A DNA stretch of 64,000 nt, from positions 992,001 through 1,056,000 of the forward strand of contig NC_014121.1 in assembly GCF_000025565.1 (NCBI RefSeq), given 5' to 3'. The translations under genes were made by a program, and so were the position numbers. Positions 20,097 through 33,960 of this stretch are shown piece by piece. Positions within the stretch are counted from its first letter, which is position 1; every line of letters starts with the position of its first letter. Source of the DNA: Enterobacter cloacae subsp. cloacae ATCC 13047. GTDB lineage: Bacteria; Pseudomonadota; Gammaproteobacteria; Enterobacterales; Enterobacteriaceae. The notes beneath the pieces are model-generated. The model worked only from the letters and a program-made list of their open reading frames with translations, had not been told where the DNA came from and did not search any database.

Positions 20097-20912
20097 TTAC
20101 CAGCCTTTAACCGCGCCGCCGTTAAACACTTTGTTGGCTTCCTGGTAAACTTCTTCAGACTGATAAGCCTGAACGAATTTCTTCACGTTTTCCGCGTCTT
20201 TGTTGTCTTCACGGGTCACGATCAGGTTAACGTACGGGGAATCTTTGTCTTCCACAAAGATGCCGTCTTTTGCCGGGGTCAGGCCAATCTGGCTGGCGTA
20301 GGTAGTGTTGATAACAGCCAGGGCGATCTGCGCATCGTCCAGAGAGCGTGGCAGCTGTGGCGCTTCCAGCTCAACAATTTTCAGATTTTTCGGGTTCTCG
20401 GTCACGTCGAGAACGGTCGGCAGCAGGCCAACGCCGTCTTTCAGTTTAATCAGGCCCACTTTCTGCAGCAGCAGCAGGGAGCGGCCCAGGTTAGTTGGAT
20501 CGTTTGGCACAGCAACCTGAGAGCCTGGCTGCAGTTCGTCCAGCGATTTAATCTTCTTGGAGTAGCCCGCGATTGGGTAAACGAAGGTGTTACCCACCGC
20601 AACCAGTTTGTAGCCGCGATCCTTAATCTGCTGATCCAGGTACGGTTTGTGCTGGAAGGCGTTGGCGTCAATATCGCCTTTGCTCAGCGCTTCGTTCGGC
20701 AGAACGTAATCGTTGAAGGTCACCAGCTCAACATCAAGGCCATACTTCTCTTTTGCCACTTTCTGAGCGGTTTCAGCAACCTGTTGTTCTGCACCCACGA
20801 TAACGCCCACTTTAATGTGGTTTGGATCTTTTTCGTCCTGACCACAACCCACCAGTGCCAGAGAGCCGATCAGCGCGCCTGCTGCAGCAAAGGTCTTTAA
20901 TTTAAACGCCAT
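20097..20912 (-). CDS. metQ: D- and L-methionine-binding lipoprotein MetQ
   Basis: MetQ is the periplasmic substrate-binding component of the methionine ABC importer. The 271-residue protein has a lipoprotein signal ending LALVGC (Cys23) followed by GQDEKDPNHIKVGVIVGAEQQVAE. The NlpA-family fold is evident from DIDANAFQHKPYLDQQ, AVPNDPTNLGRSLLLLQ and the C-terminal YQEANKVFNGGAVKGW. It lies 41 bases after metI in the metN-metI-metQ operon. Confidence 0.97.
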   Translation of the reverse strand: MAFKLKTFAAAGALIGSLALVGCGQDEKDPNHIKVGVIVGAEQQVAETAQKVAKEKYGLDVELVTFNDYVLPNEALSKGDIDANAFQHKPYLDQQIKDRGYKLVAVGNTFVYPIAGYSKKIKSLDELQPGSQVAVPNDPTNLGRSLLLLQKVGLIKLKDGVGLLPTVLDVTENPKNLKIVELEAPQLPRSLDDAQIALAVINTTYASQIGLTPAKDGIFVEDKDSPYVNLIVTREDNKDAENVKKFVQAYQSEEVYQEANKVFNGGAVKGW

Positions 20913-20953
20913 GTTTTTATCCTTAACTCGTCGAGTTTGTGTTGTGTGTAACG

Positions 20954-21607
20954 TTATTTGTGCGTAACAGCCCGGACGATGCGATCGCCAGAGAACTGGA
21001 TGAGATAAACCAGTACAACCAGCAATACCAGAACGGTATTCATTACGGTAGCGTTATAACCAATATAGCCGTACTGGTAACCAATCTGGCCTAAACCGCC
21101 AGCGCCAACGGCACCGCCCATCGCGGAATAACCGACCAGGGTGATTAGCGTAATGGTTGCCGCATTCACCAGGCCTGGCAGTGCTTCCGGCAGCAGAACC
21201 TTGCGCACGATCTGCATCGGTGTGGCGCCCATTGCGCGGGAAGCTTCGATCAACCCGGTTGGAATTTCAAGCAGGGCGTTTTCCACCATACGCGCGATAA
21301 ACGGCGCGGCGCCAACCGTCAGGGGAACAATGGCCGCCTGCAGACCAATAGAGGTGCCGACAATCACGCGGGTGAATGGAATCATCCATACCAGCAGAAT
21401 AATAAACGGGATAGAACGGAAGATGTTCACCAGCGCAGAGAGCGTACGGTACAACTTCGCGTTCTCAATGATTTGACCCGGACGCGTCACGTACAGCAGT
21501 ACGCCGACCGGCAGGCCAATCACAAAACCAAAGAAACCGGATACAAAGGTCATTGCCAGCGTTTCCCAAACGCCGCGAACCAGCAGCCACATCATCGGCT
21601 CAGACAT
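20954..21607 (-). CDS. metI: Methionine ABC transporter permease MetI
   Basis: Inner-membrane permease of the MetNIQ importer, 217 residues with about five hydrophobic segments (first at about residues 15-40, [20 protein letters not shown]). The ABC permease cytoplasmic loop contacting MetN is visible as [25 protein letters not shown]. Its start overlaps the metN stop by eight bases, showing translational coupling. Confidence 0.96.
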   Translation of the reverse strand: MSEPMMWLLVRGVWETLAMTFVSGFFGFVIGLPVGVLLYVTRPGQIIENAKLYRTLSALVNIFRSIPFIILLVWMIPFTRVIVGTSIGLQAAIVPLTVGAAPFIARMVENALLEIPTGLIEASRAMGATPMQIVRKVLLPEALPGLVNAATITLITLVGYSAMGGAVGAGGLGQIGYQYGYIGYNATVMNTVLVLLVVLVYLIQFSGDRIVRAVTHK

Positions 21608-22631
21608 AACCCAGTACCTCTATTTTTACGTGATGTTCTTGCAGCCAGGCAATTGCCGCCTGGGTTTCTTCTTGTGTGCCGTGCATTTCCGTCAGCATGA
21701 TGCCGAACTTCACGCCACCGGCGTAATCCATCTGCGCGCTGATGATGTTGTTGTTCACATTGAAGCGGCGCGCGGTTTCGGAAAGCAGCGGGGCATCAAC
21801 GGACTGACCGGTGAACTCCATTCGCAGCATCGGGACGCTGTCCGTCGTGGGTTCGGTTTTCAAACGTTCCAGATAATCTTCCGGAATATCCAGATGCAGT
21901 GTGGACTGAATAAATTGCTGCGCCAGCGGGGTCTTAGGATGTGAAAACACTTCACTTACCGTGTCCTGCTCAATCAGTTCACCGTTGCTGATCACGGCAA
22001 CACAGTCACAGATGCGTTTCACGACATCCATCTCGTGGGTAATAAGGAGGATCGTCAGGCCGAGACGACGGTTAATGTCTTTCAGCAGTTCCAGAATAGA
22101 ACGGGTGGTGGCCGGGTCTAATGCGCTGGTGGCTTCATCGCACAGCAGCACTTTGGGATTGCTTGCCAGCGCACGGGCAATGGCTACACGCTGTTTTTGT
22201 CCGCCAGACAGATTAGCCGGGTAGCTATCATGTTTATCATCCAGACCCACGAGATCCAGCAGCTCGGTTACGCGACGCTTAACCTCATCTTTAGGCGTGT
22301 TGTCGAGCTCCAGCGGTAAGGCGACGTTGCCGAACACCGTGCGTGACGCCAGCAGGTTAAAGTGCTGGAAGATCATGCCAATCTGGCGACGCGCTTTGGT
22401 CAGTTCTTTTTCTGAGAGCGCGGTCAGTTCTTGTCCGCCAACTTCTACGCTGCCCTGGGTTGGGCGCTCAAGCAGGTTAACACAACGGATCAGTGTACTT
22501 TTACCTGCACCCGATGCGCCAATGACGCCATAAATCTGACCAGCAGGAACATGCAGGCTGACATTGTTCAGCGCCTGAATGGTTCGGTTCCCCTGCTGGA
22601 ACACTTTGGTGATATTGGAAAGTTTAATCAT
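21600..22631 (-). CDS. metN: Methionine ABC transporter ATP-binding protein MetN
   Basis: ATPase of the methionine importer, 343 residues. Walker A is GASGAGKST (near residues 38-46), the ABC signature is LSGGQKQR, Walker B is VLLCDEAT, and the switch histidine is in LITHEMDV. The extra C-terminal ACT-like (NIL) domain from about residue 265 ([21 protein letters not shown]) is the site at which methionine inhibits transport from the inside in this family. First gene of the operon, downstream of MetJ sites. Confidence 0.97.
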   Translation of the reverse strand: MIKLSNITKVFQQGNRTIQALNNVSLHVPAGQIYGVIGASGAGKSTLIRCVNLLERPTQGSVEVGGQELTALSEKELTKARRQIGMIFQHFNLLASRTVFGNVALPLELDNTPKDEVKRRVTELLDLVGLDDKHDSYPANLSGGQKQRVAIARALASNPKVLLCDEATSALDPATTRSILELLKDINRRLGLTILLITHEMDVVKRICDCVAVISNGELIEQDTVSEVFSHPKTPLAQQFIQSTLHLDIPEDYLERLKTEPTTDSVPMLRMEFTGQSVDAPLLSETARRFNVNNNIISAQMDYAGGVKFGIMLTEMHGTQEETQAAIAWLQEHHVKIEVLGYV

Positions 22632-22715
22632 TAGATTATTTTTATCGTATGTAAGTTAGCCGTGGCATTTTCGTCTGCCAGATACGGGTGATGCCCGTAA
22701 ACAAAACGGATGTTA

Positions 22716-22739
22716 AGGCATCCAGACGTCTAAATCAAT
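22716..22739 (-). promoter_or_regulatory. MetJ operator (tandem met boxes) upstream of metNIQ
   Basis: A perfect 8-base met box AGACGTCT is at 22724-22731, flanked by weaker adjacent 8-mers (AGGCATCC and AAATCAAT-like). MetJ binds tandem met boxes with S-adenosylmethionine, so the importer should be repressed when methionine is plentiful. The box lies 93 bases before the metN start codon. Confidence 0.85.
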
Positions 22740-22819
22740 CCAACTCTGTGCGATGAGCACTTTATTGCGCTGCGATTCATGAGATACTAGCTGAACACGC
22801 CTTTTTCAGGAGCAAACCG

Positions 22820-23386
22820 GTGGCAAAATCAGTACCCGCAATTTTTCTCGATCGTGATGGCACTATTAATGTGGATCACGGTTATGTTCACGAGATTGAT
22901 GAGTTCGAATTTATCGAAGGCGTTATCGATGCCATGCGCCAGCTAAAAGAGATGGGCTATGCGCTGGTGGTTGTCACCAACCAGTCTGGTATTGCGCGTG
23001 GCAAATTTACCGAAGCGCAATTCGAAACGCTGACGGAATGGATGGACTGGTCTCTTGCCGACCGCGGTGTTGATCTTGATGGCATCTATTATTGTCCTCA
23101 TCACCCGCAGGGAACGGTAGAAGAGTATCGCCAGACCTGTGATTGCCGTAAGCCGCACCCGGGGATGTTTATCTCGGCGCAGGAATTTCTGCATATTGAT
23201 ATGGCCGCTTCTTATATGGTGGGCGATAAAATGGAAGATATGCAGGCGGCAACCGCGGCGGGTGTGGGTACCAAAGTATTAGTTCGCACCGGCAAACCCG
23301 TGACGCCAGAAGCAGAGACTGCAGCGGATTGGGTGATTAATAGCCTGGCCGATCTGCCTGAAGCGATCAAAAAGCACCAAAAATAG
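22820..23386 (+). CDS. gmhB: D-glycero-beta-D-manno-heptose-1,7-bisphosphate 7-phosphatase
   Basis: GmhB removes the 7-phosphate in ADP-heptose synthesis for the lipopolysaccharide inner core. It starts with GTG at 22820, has a CAGGAGC ribosome site, and encodes 188 residues. The HAD phosphatase motif is FLDRDGTIN (nucleophile Asp11, acid/base Asp13). The zinc-binding loop of the family is CPHHPQG...CDCRKPHPG and motif IV is MVGDKMEDM. It is divergent from metNIQ and precedes the rRNA operon. Confidence 0.96.
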   Translation: MAKSVPAIFLDRDGTINVDHGYVHEIDEFEFIEGVIDAMRQLKEMGYALVVVTNQSGIARGKFTEAQFETLTEWMDWSLADRGVDLDGIYYCPHHPQGTVEEYRQTCDCRKPHPGMFISAQEFLHIDMAASYMVGDKMEDMQAATAAGVGTKVLVRTGKPVTPEAETAADWVINSLADLPEAIKKHQK

Positions 23387-23394
23387 GCTTTTTG
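23368..23394 (+). terminator. Possible terminator overlapping the gmhB stop
   Basis: CAAAAAGC (23368-23375) pairs with GCTTTTTG (23387-23394) across the gmhB stop codon. The T run is part of the stem itself, so efficiency is doubtful. Confidence 0.35.
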
Positions 23395-23435
23395 GCGAAA
23401 AGATGAGCGGTTGAAATAAAAATGCATATTTCCGC

Positions 23436-23463
23436 TTGTCATTCCCCGGAGGCCCCCTATAAT
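23436..23463 (+). promoter_or_regulatory. rRNA operon promoter P1
   Basis: -35 TTGTCA at 23436-23441, 16-base spacer, -10 TATAAT at 23458-23463, followed by a GC-rich discriminator GCGCCTCC typical of stringently controlled rrn P1 promoters. An A/T-rich stretch upstream (GAAATAAAAATGCAT) could be an UP element. Confidence 0.88.
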
Positions 23464-23544
23464 GCGCCTCCATCGACACGGCGGATGTGAATCACTCCAC
23501 AAACAGCCCGGTCGGTTGAAGAGAAAAAATCCTGAAATTCAGGG

Positions 23545-23572
23545 TTGACTCTGAAAGAGGAAGGCGTAATAT
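23545..23572 (+). promoter_or_regulatory. rRNA operon promoter P2
   Basis: -35 TTGACT at 23545-23550 and -10 TAATAT at 23567-23572 with a 16-base spacer, 109 bases downstream of P1, the usual P1/P2 arrangement. Confidence 0.85.
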
Positions 23573-23590
23573 ACGCCACCTCGCGACAGA

Positions 23591-23650
23591 GCGCTGAAGC
23601 GCGTCGCAACTGCTCTTTAACAATTTATCAGACAATCTGTGTGGGCACTC
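23591..23650 (+). promoter_or_regulatory. rRNA leader antitermination signals (boxB-like, boxA, boxC)
   Basis: A small hairpin GCGCTGAAGCGC (23591-23602) is followed by boxA TGCTCTTTAACA (23611-23622) and a boxC-like TGTGTGGGCACTC (23638-23650). NusB-S10 binding to boxA protects rRNA transcripts from Rho. The leader also pairs with sequence after the 16S (AGATTGTCTGA near 25330) to form the RNase III stem. Confidence 0.8.
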
Positions 23651-23757
23651 AAAGTGACATGGATTCTTAACGTCCTCGGACGAAAAATGAATACCAAGTC
23701 TCAACGAGTGAACACGTAATTCATTACGAAGTTTAATTCATTGAGCATCAAACTTTT

Positions 23758-25297
<1,540 letters not shown>

Positions 25298-25366
25298 CCT
25301 TAAAGAACCTGCCTTTGTAGTGCTCACACAGATTGTCTGATGAAAAACAGCAGTAAAAACCTCTAC

Positions 25367-25443
<77 letters not shown>

Positions 25444-25479
25444 AATTTGCACAGCAAATTTGAAGAGGTTGCAAACGAT

Positions 25480-25555
25480 GGGGCTATAGCTCAGCTGGGA
25501 GAGCGCCTGCTTTGCACGCAGGAGGTCTGCGGTTCGATCCCGCATAGCTCCACCA
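25480..25555 (+). tRNA. alaT-like: tRNA-Ala (anticodon TGC)
   Basis: 76 bases from GGGGCTATAGCTCAGC to an encoded CCA end; anticodon TGC at 25513-25515; TTCGATCCC T-loop. Second spacer tRNA; the Ile-Ala pair is typical of rrnA, rrnD and rrnH types. Confidence 0.97.
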
Positions 25556-25617
25556 TCTTTTACTGCGAACACAAGAAAACTTCAGAGTGAACCTGAAAAG
25601 GTGCACTGCGAAGCTTT

Positions 25618-25629
25618 GCTCTTTAAAAA
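25618..25629 (+). promoter_or_regulatory. Spacer boxA before 23S rRNA
   Basis: TGCTCTTTAAAA, a second boxA in the 16S-23S spacer, which re-loads the antitermination complex for 23S transcription. Confidence 0.75.
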
Positions 25630-25726
25630 TCTGGATCAAGCTGAAAATTGAAACGACACATCTTTAATGGTGTGTTCGAGTCTCTCAAATTTTCGCAATC
25701 AGAAGTGAAACATCTTCGGGTTGTGA

Positions 25727-28631
<2,905 letters not shown>

Positions 28632-28693
28632 ACAACGCCGAAGATGTTTTGGCGAAGAGACAGATTTTCAGCCTGATACAGATTAACAGAATT

Positions 28694-28813
28694 TGCCTGG
28701 CGGCTTTAGCGCGGTGGTCCCACCTGACCCCATGCCGAACTCAGAAGTGAAACGCCGTAGCGCCGATGGTAGTGTGGGGTCTCCCCATGTGAGAGTAGGG
28801 AACTGCCAGGCAT
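28694..28813 (+). rRNA. 5S ribosomal RNA
   Basis: 120 bases from TGCCTGGCGGC to GCCAGGCAT with complementary ends and the CCATGCCGAACTCAGAAGTG core. It follows 23S by 62 bases. Confidence 0.97.
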
Positions 28814-28866
28814 CAAATTAAGTAGTAAGCCGGTGCATAAATCCGGTGGTTACAGCAGTCTTCGGT

Positions 28867-28943
28867 GGAGCGGTAGTTCAGTCGGTTAGAATACCTGCCT
28901 GTCACGCAGGGGGTCGCGGGTTCGAGTCCCGTCCGTTCCGCCA
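28867..28943 (+). tRNA. aspU: tRNA-Asp (anticodon GTC), distal gene of the rRNA operon
   Basis: 77 bases from GGAGCGGTAGTTCAGTC to encoded CCA; anticodon GTC at 28901-28903. A distal tRNA-Asp after 5S is characteristic of rrnH. The sequence is identical to aspV at 38296. Confidence 0.96.
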
Positions 28944-28950
28944 CTTATTA

Positions 28951-28982
28951 AAAGCCCTGAGTTAACGCTCAGGGCTTTTTTC
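28951..28982 (+). terminator. rRNA operon terminator
   Basis: AAAGCCCTGAG, loop TTAAC, GCTCAGGGCTTTTTT: strong stem with T run seven bases after tRNA-Asp. Confidence 0.92.
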
Positions 28983-29106
28983 TTATCTGCTTCCCAATTA
29001 TTGCTAAATCAGCAAAAATCCTCTGCGTTTTACGACCTTTTTCAGCATAACGCCAGCAGCGATAATCTTCCTCAGTTAACGAACATTACGAATAACGAGG
29101 AATGAC

Positions 29107-29910
29107 ATGACTATCCCTGCATTAGGCCTGGGCACTTTCCGCCTGAAAGACGACGTTGTTATCGCATCGGTCAAAACCGCCCTTGAGCTTGGCTATCGCG
29201 CAATTGATACCGCGCAGATTTATGAAAATGAAGCTGCGGTTGGCCAGGCGATTGAAGAAAGCGGTGTACCGCGTAACGAACTGTTTATCACCACCAAAAT
29301 CTGGATCGAGAATCTCAGTAAAGACAAGCTGATCCCAAGCCTGAAAGAGAGCCTGAAGAAGCTGCGTACTGACTATGTCGATCTGACCCTGATCCACTGG
29401 CCATCTCCGAATGATGCCGTTTCTGTAGAAGAATTCATGCAGGCGCTGCTGGAAGCGAAAGAGCAGGGCTTAACCCGTCAAATTGGTATTTCGAACTTCA
29501 CCATTCCGTTGATGGAAAAAGCCATTGCTGCCGTTGGCGCAGAGAACATTGCGACCAACCAGATTGAGCTCTCCCCTTATCTGCAAAACCGCAACGTGGT
29601 GGCGTGGGCCAAACAGCACGGCATTCACATCACTTCTTATATGACGCTGGCATACGGTAAAGCGCTGAAAGATGAGGTCATTGCACGTATTGCAAATAAA
29701 CATAACGCAACGGCTGCACAGGTGATCCTGGCCTGGGCGATGGGTGAAGGTTATGCCGTTATTCCATCTTCAACGAAGCGTGAAAACCTGGCCAGCAACC
29801 TGTTAGCTGTGGATCTCCAGCTGGATGACGAAGACAAAAAAGCGATCGCTGCCCTGGAGTGCAACGATCGCCTGGTGAGCCCGGAAGGTTTAGCGCCAGA
29901 CTGGGATTAA
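29107..29910 (+). CDS. dkgB: 2,5-diketo-D-gluconate reductase B (aldo-keto reductase)
   Basis: DkgB is an NADPH-dependent aldo-keto reductase acting on 2,5-diketogluconate and methylglyoxal-type aldehydes. The 267-residue protein shows the family motifs [22 protein letters not shown] (catalytic Asp and Tyr), [21 protein letters not shown] (catalytic Lys), LTLIHWPSP (catalytic His), [15 protein letters not shown] and the NADPH-binding [13 protein letters not shown]. The CGAGGA ribosome site precedes the ATG at 29107. Location after rrnH matches E. coli. Confidence 0.95.
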   Translation: MTIPALGLGTFRLKDDVVIASVKTALELGYRAIDTAQIYENEAAVGQAIEESGVPRNELFITTKIWIENLSKDKLIPSLKESLKKLRTDYVDLTLIHWPSPNDAVSVEEFMQALLEAKEQGLTRQIGISNFTIPLMEKAIAAVGAENIATNQIELSPYLQNRNVVAWAKQHGIHITSYMTLAYGKALKDEVIARIANKHNATAAQVILAWAMGEGYAVIPSSTKRENLASNLLAVDLQLDDEDKKAIAALECNDRLVSPEGLAPDWD

Positions 29911-29939
29911 TATTGACCCGCCCTCTGTACGCTTAACCC

Positions 29940-30845
29940 TCACACAGCTCCTTCGGGAGCTGTTTTTATATGCTCGCTCAGAAAGTCGATAAAGGCACGG
30001 ATACGCGTGCTCACCGCTCTGTCGCTGTAGTAAACCGCACTGAAGGGCATCTCTACCGGCAGACGCTTGTCCGCCATTAACTCCACGAGATCACCGCGCG
30101 CAATTTCTTTATCAATCATGTAATCAGACAAACAGGCGATCCCGTTTCCTTCAAGACACAGCTGCTTCAGCGTTTCCCCGCTGTTGGACGACAACCCGCA
30201 GGTGATCTCATGCAACTGACCGTCAGGGCAGGCGACAGGCCAGGTATTCAGTGATACCGGCTCGGTGAAACCCAGACACAGATGCTGCTTCAGCTCTTCA
30301 ACGGTTTCAGGTTTGCCGTGTTCAGCGATGTATTGTGGTGAGGCGATGATTTTACGGTAGCTGGCAAACAGAGGACGCGCGCGCAGGCTTGAGTCCGTCA
30401 GGGTTCCCGCCCGGATCGCCACATCGACTTTACGTTCGATAAGATTGATAAAGGTCTCAGAGGAGACCAAAGAGAGCGTCATCTCAGGATAGCGTTCACG
30501 GAAAGGTTTAATCAGCGGCATCAGAAAGTGCAGAACTACCGGTGTGGCCGCATCAATACGCAATAGCCCACGCGGTGTGCTGCGCGTTTCCATGATCTCG
30601 GTCTCTGCTGCAGCCATCTCCTGTAAGACAGACTGCACCCGGCGGAAGTACCGTTCACCTTCTTCCGTCAGGCTCAACTGCCGCGTCGTGCGGTTGAGAA
30701 GACTCACCCCAAGCTTCATCTCAAGCTTTTTCACCGAGCGGCTTACAGCAGAGTTTGCCTGCCCTAACTGCTCTGCCGCGCGGCTAAAACTGCCACTTTC
30801 GACGACGGCGACAAAGATTGTTAGCTCTTCCGAGGTTGCTTTCAT
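29940..30845 (-). CDS. yafC: LysR-family transcriptional regulator YafC
   Basis: A 301-residue LysR regulator, with N-terminal winged helix-turn-helix ([32 protein letters not shown], about residues 11-42) and a periplasmic-binding-like effector domain from about residue 90. In E. coli yafC also lies next to dkgB. Here it is divergent from an MFS transporter gene 104 bases away, a common layout for a LysR regulator and its target, so it may control that transporter. The effector is unknown. Confidence 0.9.
   Translation of the reverse strand: MKATSEELTIFVAVVESGSFSRAAEQLGQANSAVSRSVKKLEMKLGVSLLNRTTRQLSLTEEGERYFRRVQSVLQEMAAAETEIMETRSTPRGLLRIDAATPVVLHFLMPLIKPFRERYPEMTLSLVSSETFINLIERKVDVAIRAGTLTDSSLRARPLFASYRKIIASPQYIAEHGKPETVEELKQHLCLGFTEPVSLNTWPVACPDGQLHEITCGLSSNSGETLKQLCLEGNGIACLSDYMIDKEIARGDLVELMADKRLPVEMPFSAVYYSDRAVSTRIRAFIDFLSEHIKTAPEGAV
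29944..29968. terminator. Bidirectional terminator between dkgB and yafC
   Basis: ACAGCTCC, short loop, GGAGCTGT followed by TTTTTAT. It overlaps the last codons of yafC and serves the dkgB transcript. Confidence 0.82.
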
Positions 30846-30949
30846 TGTTGCACCACCTGCAAAATTCTATTGAGATTTTGACCATTTTTGTTATTTAACC
30901 ACTGGCGCATACTGCCTGTCATCTTAATCCTGATGATACGGAGTATTTT

Positions 30950-32125
30950 ATGCCACTGGCGCTACTTGCCCTGACGATCAGTGCCTTTGCAATTGGCACG
31001 ACCGAATTTGTTATCGTAGGACTGGTTCCTACCATCGCTAACCAGCTTGCTATCTCATTACCTTCAGCCGGGCTGTTGGTCTCCATCTATGCTTTGGGTG
31101 TCGCTGTCGGCGCGCCCGTCCTGACGGCGTTAACCGGGCGATTCCCGCGTAAGCAACTGTTGGTCGCGCTGATGGTGCTCTTCACGGCCGGCAATATACT
31201 GGCCTGGCAGGCGCCGGACTACACGACGCTGGTCATTGCCCGCCTGCTGACTGGCCTTGCTCATGGGGTGTTCTTCTCGATTGGCTCCACCATTGCAACC
31301 AGCCTGGTACCCAAAGAGAAAGCCGCATCAGCCATTGCTATTATGTTTGGCGGATTGACCGTCGCACTGGTCACCGGCGTACCATTAGGGACGTTCATCG
31401 GACAACATTTCGGCTGGCGTGAAACCTTCCTCGCCGTTTCTTTACTGGGCGTGATTGCACTGGTGGCCAGTCTGCTGCTGGTACCGTCGAATATTCCCGG
31501 CCGTACAAGTGCAAGACTGAGCGATCGGATTAAGGTGCTCACACATCCTCGTTTGCTGCTCATCTATGCCGTTACGGCGCTGGGCTACGGCGGCGTGTTC
31601 ACTGCATTCACCTTCCTCGCTCCAATGATGCAGGATCTGGCCGGCTTCTCTCCTGCAGCGGTAAGCTGGATTTTACTGGGGTACGGTATCTCTGTGGCGA
31701 TTGGCAACATCTGGGGAGGTAAGCTCGCGGATAAGCATGGTGCTGTACCAGCGCTTAAGTTTATCTTCGCGGCACTGGTGATTCTGCTGATGCTCTTCCA
31801 GTTCACGGCATCGATTCAGTACGCCGCGCTGGTAACGGTACTGGTCATGGGCATCTTTGCCTTTGGTAATGTACCCGGCCTGCAGGTCTACGTGGTACAA
31901 AAAGCCGAACGCTATACGCCAAATGCGGTGGATGTGGCTTCTGGTCTGAACATTGCCGCCTTCAACATTGGTATAGCGATCGGTTCTATCGTTGGCGGGC
32001 AGACGGTGGAGCACTTTGGATTAACCCAAACCCCGTGGATTGGTGCCGTTATTGTGCTCGTTGCCTTCCTGCTGATTGGTCTGAGCGGGCGCCTTGATAA
32101 ACCCTCTCGCGTAGCGCTTGGTTAA
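30950..32125 (+). CDS. MFS transporter (drug/sugar efflux type, DHA1, AraJ/YdhP-like)
   Basis: A 391-residue major facilitator protein with twelve predicted membrane segments. It starts MPLALLALTISAFAIGTTEFVIVGLVP, the typical opening of the YdhP/AraJ/YdeA-like efflux group, with the motif-A loop GRFPRKQLL between segments 2 and 3 and the antiporter-type region GLAHGVFFSIG in segment 4. The ACGGAG ribosome site precedes the ATG. In the E. coli layout I recall, yafC is followed directly by yafD, so this gene is an insertion into, or loss from, the conserved order. Substrate unknown; control by divergent yafC is plausible. Confidence 0.88.
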   Translation: MPLALLALTISAFAIGTTEFVIVGLVPTIANQLAISLPSAGLLVSIYALGVAVGAPVLTALTGRFPRKQLLVALMVLFTAGNILAWQAPDYTTLVIARLLTGLAHGVFFSIGSTIATSLVPKEKAASAIAIMFGGLTVALVTGVPLGTFIGQHFGWRETFLAVSLLGVIALVASLLLVPSNIPGRTSARLSDRIKVLTHPRLLLIYAVTALGYGGVFTAFTFLAPMMQDLAGFSPAAVSWILLGYGISVAIGNIWGGKLADKHGAVPALKFIFAALVILLMLFQFTASIQYAALVTVLVMGIFAFGNVPGLQVYVVQKAERYTPNAVDVASGLNIAAFNIGIAIGSIVGGQTVEHFGLTQTPWIGAVIVLVAFLLIGLSGRLDKPSRVALG

Positions 32126-32178
32126 ACCTCAGTAAGTGCTTGCTTACAAAACTGGAAAGAGGTTTCTCAGTAATTGCG

Positions 32179-33060
<882 letters not shown>

Positions 33061-33136
33061 CACGGTGAGTCAGGTCTGCCGTGGGGCAGGCCGGTTGAGT
33101 GCTGCCCTTTACTTTAACCAACGCAAGGACAGTACA

Positions 33137-33910
33137 ATGACAACAACACACTCTCATCACGACAACGTCGAAAAACAGTTTGGTTCCCAGGCAAGCGCCT
33201 ATCTGACCAGCGCCGTACATGCTTCCGGCCGCGATCTGGTGCGTCTCGGCGAGCGTCTCTCGGCGTTTCCGCAGGCGACGGTGCTGGATTTAGGCTGCGG
33301 AGCAGGGCATGCCAGCTTTACAGCAGCGCAGCATGTGGCTCAGGTTACGGCGTATGATTTATCCAGCCAGATGCTGGAGGTAGTGGCGGAGGCGGCAAAA
33401 GCCAAAGGGCTCAACAATGTCGATACGCGCCAGGGCTATGCCGAATCCTTACCTTTCGAAGAGGCGTCGTTTGACGTTGTTATCAGCCGTTACTCCGCGC
33501 ACCACTGGCATGATGTCGGCCAGGCATTACGGGAAGTCAAACGCGTGCTGAAGCCGGGTGGAACCGTCATCATTATGGACGTCATGTCTCCGGGTCACCC
33601 TGTACGGAACATCTGGCTGCAGACGGTTGAAGCGCTGCGTGACACCTCGCACGTGCAGGATTATTCCAGTGGGGAGTGGTTAACGTTTATTACTGAGGCC
33701 GGTTTAATTTCACGTTCACTGATAACCGATCGCTTACCGCTGGAATTTAGTTCGTGGATCGCCCGTATGCGCACCCCGGACGCGTTAAGCCAGGCCATAC
33801 GGTTGTATCAGGACAGTGCTTCCTCAGAGGTGAAGGCCTACTTTGAATTGCAGGATGACGGTTCGTTTACCAGCGATACCATCATGGTTGAAGCGCAAAA
33901 AGCGAAGTAA
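33137..33910 (+). CDS. yafE: Class I SAM-dependent methyltransferase YafE
   Basis: A 257-residue methyltransferase of the UbiE/BioC-like group. The ATG at 33137, with an AAGGAC ribosome site, opens with the family start MTTTHSHHDNVEKQFGSQA; the longer frame to 33065 has no supporting signal. SAM-binding motif I is VLDLGCGAGHAS, motif II is near TAYDLSSQMLEV, and motif III is RVLKPGGTVIIMDVMSPGHP. Substrate unknown. It follows yafD by 76 bases. Confidence 0.92.
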   Translation: MTTTHSHHDNVEKQFGSQASAYLTSAVHASGRDLVRLGERLSAFPQATVLDLGCGAGHASFTAAQHVAQVTAYDLSSQMLEVVAEAAKAKGLNNVDTRQGYAESLPFEEASFDVVISRYSAHHWHDVGQALREVKRVLKPGGTVIIMDVMSPGHPVRNIWLQTVEALRDTSHVQDYSSGEWLTFITEAGLISRSLITDRLPLEFSSWIARMRTPDALSQAIRLYQDSASSEVKAYFELQDDGSFTSDTIMVEAQKAK

Positions 33911-33944
33911 AAAAAAAGCACCGAGGGGAATCGGTGCCTTTTTA
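33910..33944 (+). terminator. Terminator after yafE
   Basis: GCACCGA (33918-33924), loop GGGGAA, TCGGTGC (33931-33937) with flanking A and T runs; placed between convergent yafE and mltD and probably works both ways. Confidence 0.9.
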
Positions 33945-33960
33945 TCTTTGTATCGTGTAA

